A stretch of DNA of 64,000 nt from Trichodesmium sp002260545 (GTDB taxonomy: Bacteria; Cyanobacteriota; Cyanobacteriia; Cyanobacteriales; Microcoleaceae): positions 39,802 to 103,801 of the forward strand of contig NZ_JBNHEQ010000268.1 in NCBI RefSeq assembly GCF_050016015.1. The letters run 5' to 3'. The first letter of the stretch is position 1, and every line of letters starts with the position of its first letter. Positions 50,828 to 59,275 of this stretch are shown here, piece by piece. A program made the position numbers and the translations under genes. Below the pieces are notes generated by a model that worked only from the letters and a program-made list of their open reading frames with translations, was not told the DNA's origin and made no database searches.

Positions 50828-51658
50828 ATGAATATAAATGGTAATACTTGGTTAAATATTCCTGGAGCGATCGCCACAGCAATAGCGGTAACTTCCACCC
50901 TAACTATTAGTTCCGCAGCAACAGCAGCAAAATTAAAAGTTACAGTAGAAAATATTGCCCCTACTCAAGGCTTCTTTTTCTCACCACTATGGGTAGGCTT
51001 TCACAATGGTAATTTTGATACATTTGATTTAGATGTAGCTGCCCCTGAATATCTCGAAGCATTAGCCGAAGATGCTAATACTGCACCAATTACTGCTGCT
51101 TTTGCTAACAGTGGTGCTGGCCAGACTCAAGCTACCATTTTAGGACCTACAGGCCCTTTTCAAGTGCTAACTTCTGGCGATACTGCTTCTATGATATTTG
51201 AGCTAGATGGTAGTCTGGATAGTAGTCGTTATTTCAGTTATGCAGCAATGGGTTTACCTAGTAATGATGCTTTTATTGCTAATGAAAACCCTTTTGGAAT
51301 CAAGATTTTTGATGATGATGGCAGTTTCTTAGGTGCTGACTTTATTGTGACTGGCGATCGAGTTTGGGATGCAGGAACAGAAGTCAATGATGAAATACCA
51401 GCAAATACTGCTGCCCTTGCCCAAGCTGCTCCTAACACAGGCGTTGATGAGAATGGAGTTGTCACCTTTCATCCCGGTTTCTTACCAGGTGGTAATATTC
51501 TAGCAGCAGCACCAAACGGTGATTTCACAACTCCTGGCTATGAGATTGCACGGATTACTGTTGAGTCAGTACCTGAACCTACAAACACTTTAGGATTATT
51601 TGCTTTTGGTGGATTGTTTTTCTTTGGCAATTCACTGCGGAAATCTTTTAAAAAGTAA
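50828..51658 (+). CDS. Spondin-domain PEP-CTERM exported protein
   Basis: 276 residues. Signal peptide 1-33. A spondin_N-like domain: KVTVENIAPTQGFFFSPLWVGFHNGNFDTFD at residues 36-66, then Ala-rich beta structure. The C-terminus VPEPTNTLGLFAFGGLFFFG followed by LRKSFKK is a PEP-CTERM sorting tail, recognised by an exosortase. Such proteins are cell-surface or biofilm-matrix components. No exosortase is in the window. A short GGAG-rich leader (TTACGGAGAG at about 50788) may hold the ribosome site further upstream; GGAG is 10 bases before the ATG. Confidence 0.85.
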   Translation: MNINGNTWLNIPGAIATAIAVTSTLTISSAATAAKLKVTVENIAPTQGFFFSPLWVGFHNGNFDTFDLDVAAPEYLEALAEDANTAPITAAFANSGAGQTQATILGPTGPFQVLTSGDTASMIFELDGSLDSSRYFSYAAMGLPSNDAFIANENPFGIKIFDDDGSFLGADFIVTGDRVWDAGTEVNDEIPANTAALAQAAPNTGVDENGVVTFHPGFLPGGNILAAAPNGDFTTPGYEIARITVESVPEPTNTLGLFAFGGLFFFGNSLRKSFKK

Positions 51659-51772
51659 TTAAACAGTTATTGGCTAAAGATTATACAGGGGGTATTTTTT
51701 TACCTCCTTTGATTATGGCGTGAATGGCGATCGCTCTTTTGGGAGAGCTGCTACAACAGTCCAGTAGGGTGC

Positions 51773-51851
51773 GTTAACGAAGTGTAACGCACCACTAATC
51801 ATAAAATATGTGTAATTAAGGTGCGTTACGGCGTTGCCTAACGCACCCTAC
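51773..51851. repeat. 79-bp element with GTAGGGTGCGTTA inverted ends
   Basis: Perfect 13-bp inverted ends. Internal TAACGCACC / GGTGCGTTACGGCGTTGCC. A well-known interspersed repeat type in cyanobacteria, between the PEP-CTERM gene and the pentapeptide gene. Confidence 0.7.
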
Positions 51852-51910
51852 CAGACTACCAGACTTTTGCCTTCTGGGTAATTTGAGGTCAGTTTAGTAG
51901 AACAGATAGT

Positions 51911-53461
51911 TCATTGATTTTTCTGAGGTTCGGCATTATTTAGTTTCTTTTGGAATTTTAAATCGAATGTTGCTGATTCCCAATTTTTAGCTCGCTTTAC
52001 CTGTTCGACTGTCAGTCCTTTAGCCTCTATCAGGTCAGCCCCACTCAGGTCAACATCTCTTAGGTCAGCATTACTCAGATTAGCCTCTATCAGGTCAGCC
52101 CCACTCAGGTCAGCCCTTCCCAGTTTAGCATTACTCAGGTTAACCCCGCTCAGGTTATCCCCTCTCAGGTTAGCCCTTCTCAGATTAGTATTACTCAGGT
52201 TAACCTCACTCAGGTCAGCCTTCTTTCGCTTAAGATCCTTTAGTTGAAGCCTTGTCAACTTTGCCCCTTTAAGGACAACGCCTTTGAGTTTAATCTCTTT
52301 GAGGTCAACCCCTTTCAGATCCGCACCTTCCAACTGCGCACCTTCCAGCTTCGCGTTTTCCAGTTTTGCCCCTGTCAATTTCGCATTACTCAAGTCAGCA
52401 TCAATCAAGTCAGCCCCTGTTAGATCGCTATTTCTTAATTCAGCCTCACTCAAGTCAGCCTTTCTGAAATTAGCATTTTGTAAACTGGCATTCCGCAGGT
52501 TAATACCTCTTAAATCTGCCTTTGATACTTCTAGCAACTCCAAACTGTCTCCTTCTTGGGCTAGTCTTTCTAATCCTAGATGAGTACCACCAAAAACATT
52601 TTCTTTTTGATCAGAGTTAATAATTTCCCAAGTGCGATACTGAGATTCATAGTCAACTTGAATTAATGTATTAATCAGAAGAAATAAAGCACGAATAACT
52701 GATAGTTTTTCTAACTTCTCCAAAATTGGAAAAATATCTAAGTGAGCAATAGAATAGTTGAGAGATTCGAGCCAGCGTTCTATTTTGAGAAATTGCCAGT
52801 CACGCAGCAAGAAAACCCTGAAGGAATTTCGATATTCTCGGAAAAGGTGACTCTCATAGTATTTCTCAAACATTCGATATTCTCGGAAAAGGTGACTCTC
52901 ATAGTATTTCTCAAACAGATGATTGTAAATATGAGGTGGAAGTTCAACATCTTTGGCTTTCTCAAAAAAATGTTCATTCCAGGTTTCCCGATCAGCCATC
53001 CCTTTGAGTTGGTAGAGTTCATTTAGGGTAACGTCGATCTTTTTCCATTGCTGTTCTGATGCGTCAATCTTAATTTCATCATCAGATATTCCCTGTATTC
53101 CTTCAATGGTTGTCGAGCTGCTAATTTTCCAATTGTAGATGTTGGCATTTGTCAGATCAGCTTGATTGAGATTGGCACCTTGTAAACAAGCACGCTCTAC
53201 AATAGCATTACACAATTTACTCCCTTGCAAATTAGCCAGGGATAAATTAGCATCAGTGAAATTAACCTCATTTAGTTGCGCTCCTGCCAAATTAGTCTTG
53301 GTTAAATCAGCATCTGTAAAGTCAGCTCCATCTAGCTTGGTATTACTCAAATCAACATAGTGAAGATTAGCATTACGAAAGCTAGCTTTTTTCAGGTCTA
53401 ATCCTGACAAATTCACCCGATACAGATTGAGAGAATCAAAGTTTTTTGAGCTTAATGTCAT
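51911..53461 (-). CDS. Pentapeptide-repeat protein, C-terminal piece of a broken gene
   Basis: 516 codons. Pentapeptide repeats A(D/N)LXX at residues about 10-115, a non-repeat helical region (about 120-310), and a second long repeat run (about 315-500), including GADLIEANLSNADLRDVDLS. Such proteins form a right-handed square beta-helix. The frame begins with MTLSSKNFDSLNLYRVNL, in which NFDSLNL is the usual start of the C-terminal repeat run of longer proteins. The preceding frame ends inside that run, so this is most likely the 3' part of one gene (see 53542 and 55243). A 45-base in-frame tandem duplication (52830-52919) repeats FEKYYESHLFREYR. Confidence 0.65.
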   Translation of the reverse strand: MTLSSKNFDSLNLYRVNLSGLDLKKASFRNANLHYVDLSNTKLDGADFTDADLTKTNLAGAQLNEVNFTDANLSLANLQGSKLCNAIVERACLQGANLNQADLTNANIYNWKISSSTTIEGIQGISDDEIKIDASEQQWKKIDVTLNELYQLKGMADRETWNEHFFEKAKDVELPPHIYNHLFEKYYESHLFREYRMFEKYYESHLFREYRNSFRVFLLRDWQFLKIERWLESLNYSIAHLDIFPILEKLEKLSVIRALFLLINTLIQVDYESQYRTWEIINSDQKENVFGGTHLGLERLAQEGDSLELLEVSKADLRGINLRNASLQNANFRKADLSEAELRNSDLTGADLIDADLSNAKLTGAKLENAKLEGAQLEGADLKGVDLKEIKLKGVVLKGAKLTRLQLKDLKRKKADLSEVNLSNTNLRRANLRGDNLSGVNLSNAKLGRADLSGADLIEANLSNADLRDVDLSGADLIEAKGLTVEQVKRAKNWESATFDLKFQKKLNNAEPQKNQ

Positions 53462-53541
53462 TTCTAATATCTCCGTCTACTATTTTATCATTCTTTACTT
53501 GAACAACCCAATTTCTTACTTTCGGATATTTCAGATAAGTA

Positions 53542-55242
53542 TTACCGGTGGCAGCACACTCTAATCCTTTTACTTGAGTCCAGATTGCGTAGTTCAACTT
53601 CGCTCCACAAATTGACACTTGTAAATTCAGCACGGCTGAAGTCAGCTTCTGTTAAATTTGCTTGCCCAAAGTTGGTACTATTTATACATCTGAAGGAAAC
53701 GGCTAGATCGCGAAATATAGAATATTGAGATTTAATTTTTTGCAGCTGAAAGGATTGCTGTTTTGTCTCAGCAATTTTGTTTTTTGTAAATATTAATATT
53801 CTCGACAAAACCAAGGATAAAGCAAATAATGCAAAAACTAAGAATAAAATCATGAAACTGATATAAAATAAAAAAATATAATGATCAAAATCAGGTTTGC
53901 CATATTCAAGTAAGTCTATAAAAAACATGATAATAGTTGCTGTGTTTAATACTAAACAGGAGGTAAAGAACACAAACATTGTCAACACAAAAAAATGTAA
54001 AAATTGGTAAATCCATAGCTTTTTAATTTTTGCTTTTAACCAAATCATAAAATTGTGAATATCAAAAAATGAAACAGATAATAAAAATATTAGCCAGATG
54101 GTCAGAGTAGGAACAAAAAATAATAACCAATAATTTGTATTTGAATATGAGTCTGAGGTATAAATAAATTCTGGCATAGATATTAAAATTGTTGGCAAGA
54201 CACAGTTAATAAAATACCACCAACCTAAGCATTTTGTATACCATTCAGACCTCAAAGATAAATTAGAAAAATTGTAGGTTAGTAGAACTAATAATGACAA
54301 TAACCAGACTATTATCAAGAACGTAATTGTTTTTATAACTGTTAAATCTGAATTATCATATAAGCTGATTGAATCATGTTTCCTGTACAAAAAATAGCCC
54401 AAAAATAAAATTGAAGAAACCCAAAATAGCCATTTAATTCCCCTGAAATTTTTCGCTTGTATAACTGGCTGAAACTTAACAATAATAGTTAATTGTAAGG
54501 CAATTACAAATATAAAAATAACCAAGTAATAAAAAATATTTGCTACAGAATCAACTACATCAAAAAAAGATGTACTCCCAATATAGGCAAGAAATAAAGC
54601 AATTCCAGAAAATCCTAGTCGGAAAAAAGCTTTGAAGATATTGCTATAAGTTTCTCTATTATTTGCATCAAATAGAGTTGAGTAGGCTGCAAGTGATAAA
54701 AATAGCAAAGGTATAACTGGTATATTAAATGTTATGAAACTGAAGATTAATAACCAGTTGTTTTGATTCACTAGGTTTAGTCGGTCTAGTCCGTCTAGTC
54801 GCTCTACTAAGTTCAGTAGCTCGATAGGTGAAAATGAAATAACCACACAACAAACAGACAAAAAGCTCAATAGTATTAAAACAGGAAAGTTCTGAAATAA
54901 TTGTCCTAAATTTCTCCAAGACTTACTCACCCAAAAATGATAAAGCGGGGAAAGCAGAGAAACTGCCAATCCCCAAAACAATATATTCCCTAAGATTCCC
55001 GGTACAGGCTGATTCAAAGTTTTCAGCAAAAAATCCAATATTCCTAATACCCAAAAAAATAGAGCAATATTGCCCTGACTGTTAGACAAGTGGATGAAAT
55101 AACCGATAGGTACAAGGAACGCTAATGAGAAAAAACTATTAGTATTTTCATTGATTAAATCTACTTCACCTTCCCTAGAGAAAACTAATAAAGAAATTGC
55201 CAAAATAGTCAGACTTGCTGCAAAAAGCAAGAAGGCGAAAAA
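53542..55242 (-). pseudogene. Pentapeptide/membrane protein, middle piece of a broken gene
   Basis: An open frame of 567 codons directly after the in-frame TAG that ends the 55243 piece, with no ATG or good start for over 50 codons (only a TTG at 55230), which argues against independent translation. It has about 12 membrane helices (residues 5-430) and ends with a short pentapeptide run FGQANLTEADFSRAEFTSVNL, after which the frame shifts: the continuation CGAKLNYAIWTQ is in another frame (53436-53633). Together with 55243-55542 and 51911-53461 it makes one cyanobacterial pentapeptide protein with N-terminal repeats, membrane domain and C-terminal repeats. Confidence 0.7.
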
Positions 55243-55542
55243 CTAGGTATATATTCTCCGATCATTTTCACTTCCAGCTTTAATATCATGTAATATCGCT
55301 TTTCCCATCCTAGCTTTTGTAAAATTAGTTCCTTTTAGGTTGCATCCGGTAAAATTAGCTCTTCTTAGGTTGCAGTTACTAAAGTTAGCTCCAGATAGGT
55401 GATATCCAGCAAAAGATTGACCTCTCAAGTCAAAATTGCTGAAGTTTCTTTCCCCTTTTTGATATTGTTCAATTATTTCCTGAACTGATTTTTTTTCTTG
55501 TTTCTTTTGTTTTGATAAATTGCCTTTGCTTTGATTAATCAT
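55243..55542 (-). pseudogene. Pentapeptide protein, N-terminal piece of a broken gene
   Basis: 99 codons from the ATG at 55542. A Lys/Gln-rich start, then pentapeptides (FSNFDLRGQSFAGYHLSGANF and on), ending RIYT followed by TAG. The same frame continues as FFAFLLFAASLTIL without a shift, so a single amber codon (55243-55245) separates it from the membrane domain. Confidence 0.7.
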
Positions 55543-55693
55543 CAACCTCAAAAAAGCTATCTAAAGTATAGATTTGGCATTGCTGAATAAATTTATAATT
55601 TTGCTACACCCGGAATGAAGTTTATAGATTTCAGGAATCTATTGTGATACTCATACATCAACAACAACGCCTATAATTGTAGCATATAACAAT

Positions 55694-55790
55694 CCTAAAT
55701 TAATTGCTCCTCCAGCAATAATTGGATTTAATAACCAACCAGTTAAAGGATACAAAATACCCGCAGCAATAGGAATACCTAAAGTATTAT
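55694..55790 (-). pseudogene. Copper P-type ATPase remnant (C-terminal end)
   Basis: About 95 bases that code YNTLGIPIAAGILYPLTGWL and onwards to PIIAGGA, matching the C-terminal segment of the ATPase at 61178-63445 (61240-61335 region). It has no start, is a fragment, and shows several synonymous changes against the intact gene, so it is an old copy or comes from a relative of it. Confidence 0.8.
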
Positions 55791-55945
55791 ATACGCTTAT
55801 ATTCGCTATCTGGAACTTCTGTACCTCCGGAACGATATTTAATTTTGTCTAAGACATAGAGGGGGAGATTCGTCATTGCTGCTAATTTTTTGCTCAGGGT
55901 TGACTTGCCACCACCTGCATTACCAAAAACTGCTACTTTTTTCAT
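55787..55945 (-). pseudogene. P-loop kinase remnant
   Basis: 52 codons MKKVAVFGNAGGGKSTLSKK...YRSGGTEVPDSEYKRI then stop, near-identical to the first 50 residues of the 3297 gene. The 3' end is replaced by the ATPase remnant: the join is within 3 bases of 55790. Confidence 0.85.
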
Positions 55946-56058
55946 AAATTTCCTCGTAAGTCCTAAGAAATTAAAATTAAATAATAAACAGAAAATTATG
56001 ATAGCTCAACACCATGCTATAGTACAATATATATAAAACAATTAGAAAATTTTTAGCT

Positions 56059-56703
56059 ATGATGAAATTATTTACTGTTGGTCATTCCAATCATTCTATC
56101 GAATTTTTTTTAAGTCTCTTACAAAAACACCAAGTCACAACTCTGGCAGATGTTCGTTCCTATCCTTATAGTAAGTATTCACCTCATTTTAGTCAAAAAA
56201 ATATTCAGCAATATCTACAAGAAATTAATATTTCATACATTTTTTTAGGCAAAGAATTAGGTGCTAAAACTAATGATTTAAGTTGTTATGTTAATGGCAA
56301 AGCTTTATACGAATTAATTGCTAAGACAGAAGAATTTCAAAAAGGTTTAGAAAGAGTTTATCAAAGTTTGGAAAATCATAATATTGCTTTGATGTGTTCT
56401 GAACAAGACCCCATTATTTGTCATCGTGCTATTTTAGTGAGCCGACATTTAAAAAATAAAGGTTTAGATATCGATCATATTCTTAAAAGTGGTGAATTAG
56501 AGAATCATTCCGATTTGGAACAAAGACTACTAGAAATTCATAATCTTGTGGAAAAACCTCAGTCATTTTTACAATTAAGTCTTTTTGATACTGAAAATTT
56601 CAATCAAAACTTTACTGAATCTACTCAAGATTCTGAATCTACAAAACTTGAAAAAGCTTACAAAATTCAAGGGGATAAAATTGCTTATGTAAACAAAAAA
56701 TAA
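56059..56703 (+). CDS. DUF488 protein, cassette 2 gene A
   Basis: 214 residues, same length as its twin at 37116-37760. Marks: FTVGHSNHSIEFF, LADVRSYPYSKYSPHFS, YIFLGKELGAK, MCSEQDPIICHRAI. Most differences from the twin are conservative (for example ITAVADVRSS against VTTLADVRSY). An ATGATG start. It lies 113 bases downstream of the divergent P-loop remnant. Confidence 0.85.
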   Translation: MMKLFTVGHSNHSIEFFLSLLQKHQVTTLADVRSYPYSKYSPHFSQKNIQQYLQEINISYIFLGKELGAKTNDLSCYVNGKALYELIAKTEEFQKGLERVYQSLENHNIALMCSEQDPIICHRAILVSRHLKNKGLDIDHILKSGELENHSDLEQRLLEIHNLVEKPQSFLQLSLFDTENFNQNFTESTQDSESTKLEKAYKIQGDKIAYVNKK

Positions 56704-56949
56704 TTTCATTAATGGATAATTGATAATTACCTATCCTTAAAAGAAAGAAGATTGGCTAAAAGGAAAAGATTTATTTTTTTTCCCTTAAAAAGGGAGACTT
56801 CAAGGGGCGAATTATTTAATTTTTAATTATTAATTATTTCGGTAAGTATTTCCTGCGTAATGCTGCGAAAAAGCCTTTAGCCATCAGTTTTTATTTTTGA
56901 TAAAAGCTTTATTAGTTGAGCTAACCTTATTAGTGGAGGATTAAAGAAA

Positions 56950-57396
56950 ATGGAAAAAACTATTGAACTTTTTACAATTGGATTTACCAAAAAAACCGCT
57001 CAAGACTTTTTTGAAAATCTCACAAAATCAAAAGTTAAACGCCTTATTGATGCAAGATTTAATAATGTTTCTCAACTTTCCGGATTTGCCAAAAGAAAAG
57101 ATTTAGAATATTTTCTCAAGGTAATTTGCAATATTGAATATATTCATATTCTAGATTTAGCACCTACTAAAGAACTTTTAGATGATTATAAAAAAAAGAA
57201 AATCACTTGGGATACTTACGAAGAAATTTTTAATAATCTGATTAAAGAAAGAGAGATTGAAAAAAAAGTCTCACCTCAACTTTTAGACCGAGGTTGTTTA
57301 CTTTGTAGTGAACCTAAACCCGATTATTGTCATCGTCGTTTAGTCGCTGAATATCTTAATCAACAATGGGGAAATATTAAAGTATGTCATCTCTAA
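56950..57396 (+). CDS. DUF488 protein, cassette 2 gene B
   Basis: 148 residues. ELFTIGFTKKTAQDFF, RLIDARFNNVSQ (the Asp is kept here, unlike in cassette 1), LLCSEPKPDYCHRRLVAEYL. GGAGG ten bases before the ATG gives it a good ribosome site, better than in cassette 1. It overlaps the next gene by 13 bases, as in cassette 1. Confidence 0.85.
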   Translation: MEKTIELFTIGFTKKTAQDFFENLTKSKVKRLIDARFNNVSQLSGFAKRKDLEYFLKVICNIEYIHILDLAPTKELLDDYKKKKITWDTYEEIFNNLIKEREIEKKVSPQLLDRGCLLCSEPKPDYCHRRLVAEYLNQQWGNIKVCHL

Positions 57397-58058
57397 AAAA
57401 AATAATTTGTTTGGCTAATTCCTATAAACAAAATGAACGTTGTATAGCAGGAATTGATTTAGATACAGGAAAATGGGTTCGTCCAATATGCGATCGCCAA
57501 TTTCCTGAAGATGGAAGAGTACCTTTAAGAATTAGATTGGTGGAAGATGGAGAACCAAAACCTCTTGATATTCTCGAAATTCCTCTTGATAATAAAGGCA
57601 ATGATTTTGGTTTTGAAAGTGAAAACTTTTCTGTATTAAAAGGTAAATGGAAATGTTTAGGCAAAGCTAAAGTTGAAGATATATTTCCATACTGTAATAA
57701 TTCAGACTATATCCTACATAATAATCGTAAATATGTTAATCCTTCTTATCTAAAAAGAGTTCCCTTTCATCTACGTCGAACAATTGAAATTGTTAAAGTT
57801 GAAAAGCAAAATTTTTCTTTTGTTCAAGATAAAAGAGGGAAATTTCGAGGTAGTATAAAAAGTAATCATGATTATTTGCTTTTAAATAATGCAAAAATTA
57901 CCGATCCAGAATTTATGAAACACTTAGAAAATGGATATTCTCCAACTGCAAATAATTTTTTGGTTACTGTTAGTCTTAGTATGCCTTATGCTCCTGAAGA
58001 TTGGGAAGGTGAAGCTCCTTGTTGGAAGTTAATAGCAAATATTATTGAGTTTGATTAG
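57384..58058 (+). CDS. Dual-OB (DuOB) domain protein, cassette 2 gene C
   Basis: 224 residues. Starts IICLANSYKQNERCIAGID, then WVRPICDRQ and PLDILEIPL; nearly the same as the 38643 twin over its full length, with long identical nucleotide stretches. The Cys in ERCIAG, usual in DuOB, is Ser in cassette 1. Function as for the twin; two-OB fold is inferred from the family. Confidence 0.78.
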   Translation: MSSLKKIICLANSYKQNERCIAGIDLDTGKWVRPICDRQFPEDGRVPLRIRLVEDGEPKPLDILEIPLDNKGNDFGFESENFSVLKGKWKCLGKAKVEDIFPYCNNSDYILHNNRKYVNPSYLKRVPFHLRRTIEIVKVEKQNFSFVQDKRGKFRGSIKSNHDYLLLNNAKITDPEFMKHLENGYSPTANNFLVTVSLSMPYAPEDWEGEAPCWKLIANIIEFD

Positions 58059-58338
58059 CTGAAAAATTAAGGAATGAAAATTAAATAAATTCCATAAATT
58101 TTTATTAGAAGTCATACTGTATGAAGTTAAGGAGTTTAATTTATGGAGATAATAAAATTCTTATTCCTAATTTAGGATTGCTGTATCATTGGTGTAAAAA
58201 TTCTTGAGATTAAATTTACAGCAGATTTTAATTTGCTTAGGTACACCCACGCGGGCAAGATGCCCGCACTGGGAATATTTACAGGACTTATGGTAGAACC
58301 GCCATATTTAGTAGGGGCGAATGACCATTCGTCCCTAA
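58059..58338. other. Spacer with palindromes after cassette 2
   Basis: Contains GCGGGCAAGATGCCCGC (58254-58270, also at 21286), a half-site ACAGGACTTA of the 91-bp MITE family (near 58281), and a GTAGGGGCGAATGACC...ATTCGTCCC palindrome (58311-58338). No gene. Confidence 0.5.
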
Positions 58339-58460
58339 AATTAGGGTTTCGGGAATGCCTATTGTTACTCCCGGAAATAGGCGATCGCCAACAATCTTTT
58401 AATGTGTTTGCCTTTGAAAAAAATGGTCAGACTAGAGTTTTTAATTCTTATAAATTTTAG
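58339..58460 (+). pseudogene. DUF411 remnant (3' end)
   Basis: About 120 bases matching the last 40 codons of the DUF411 gene at 50297-50413: CGGGAATGCCTATTG, then GGCGATCGCCAACAATCTTT and the FNSYKF end. A deletion of several bases breaks the frame in the GTPGM region. No start. Confidence 0.85.
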
Positions 58461-58520
58461 AATATTGACTTAATCAAGAAATATATAGTGCTTTATAAAA
58501 AGACTTATACACCTAAATAA

Positions 58521-58591
58521 GAAACCGGGTTTATTTCCATAATTCTCATCTTTAAAATCGGCGAAATTTGGTGGTGGATAAACCCGGTTTC
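58521..58591. repeat. 71-bp element with GAAACCGGGTTTA inverted ends
   Basis: Perfect 13-bp inverted ends (58521-58533 and 58579-58591). Single copy in the window; of a type common in cyanobacteria. It could serve as the terminator side of the caspase operon. Confidence 0.7.
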
Positions 58592-58641
58592 TGCATCAAA
58601 ACAGTTCACAAAATAACTTAAAGTAGTGTTAGTCAAAATTC

Positions 58642-59235
58642 TTAAACATCTGGCATATCTTTAATAGCTCTTAGACGGTTTTCCCGTAAAATCGTAAGAC
58701 TTCGACAAAGTAAATTTGACCGTTTTAAGTATTTATGATTTGTAAACATATAAATAGGCGCTCCTTCCTTAACCCACAATACTATTCCACACTTAACTAA
58801 CCGATAGTAACCCTGCACTATAAATGGTATGAATAGAAGGGAAATTCCAATAGTAGGAACGGCTAAAATTATTGAAAAACCTATAGCAAAATATAGACCC
58901 AGTTTAGAAGGTTGGTAAATAATACTGCTGTTAATAGATTCTAGGTAACCATCTTGGTAAGTTACTTCACCAAAACGACCTACAGTGATATCGGCAACAC
59001 GACATTCACTTAGGCAGGCGAAACTATGATTACCTACTCCCCAAATTCCTTGACGCCCTAAATATTGAACGTAATATATTTCTTCATCCTCTGCAATAAA
59101 CTGTTTAAACATAATCAAAAGAGCTTTTTGATTGTTTTTTGTCGCAGCACTTAAAATACTTGGGGCAATTTTAATATCACCTTCTACCTTGGCATCTTTA
59201 CCTATTGGTGTTGCCATATCTCGACTCGTAGTCAT
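58642..59235 (-). CDS. Membrane protein, third gene of the caspase operon
   Basis: 197 residues. AAAGGAG 10 bases before the ATG. A soluble N-terminal part of about 110 residues with IYYVQYLGRQGIWGVGNHSFACL and VADITVGRFGEVTYQDG (beta-rich, possibly PH-like), then a membrane hairpin at about 112-145 (LYFAIGFSIILAVPTIGISL and FIPFIVQGYYRL), then a C-terminal stretch with IVLWVKEGAPIYMF and basic residues. Family not recognised. Lies 40 bases after the caspase-like gene, probably co-transcribed; a membrane partner or effector of the protease is a guess. Confidence 0.65.
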   Translation of the reverse strand: MTTSRDMATPIGKDAKVEGDIKIAPSILSAATKNNQKALLIMFKQFIAEDEEIYYVQYLGRQGIWGVGNHSFACLSECRVADITVGRFGEVTYQDGYLESINSSIIYQPSKLGLYFAIGFSIILAVPTIGISLLFIPFIVQGYYRLVKCGIVLWVKEGAPIYMFTNHKYLKRSNLLCRSLTILRENRLRAIKDMPDV

Positions 59236-59275
59236 GCTTTCTATGCTCCTTTATTGAAAATCAACGTAAACTTTA

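Larger units (their letters stand above)
55552..56058. other. Spacer of gene remnants between pentapeptide gene and cassette 2
   Basis: Contains the copper-ATPase remnant (55694-55790) and the P-loop-kinase remnant (55787-55945), described separately. The last 110 bases are the cassette 2 promoter region. Confidence 0.6.
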
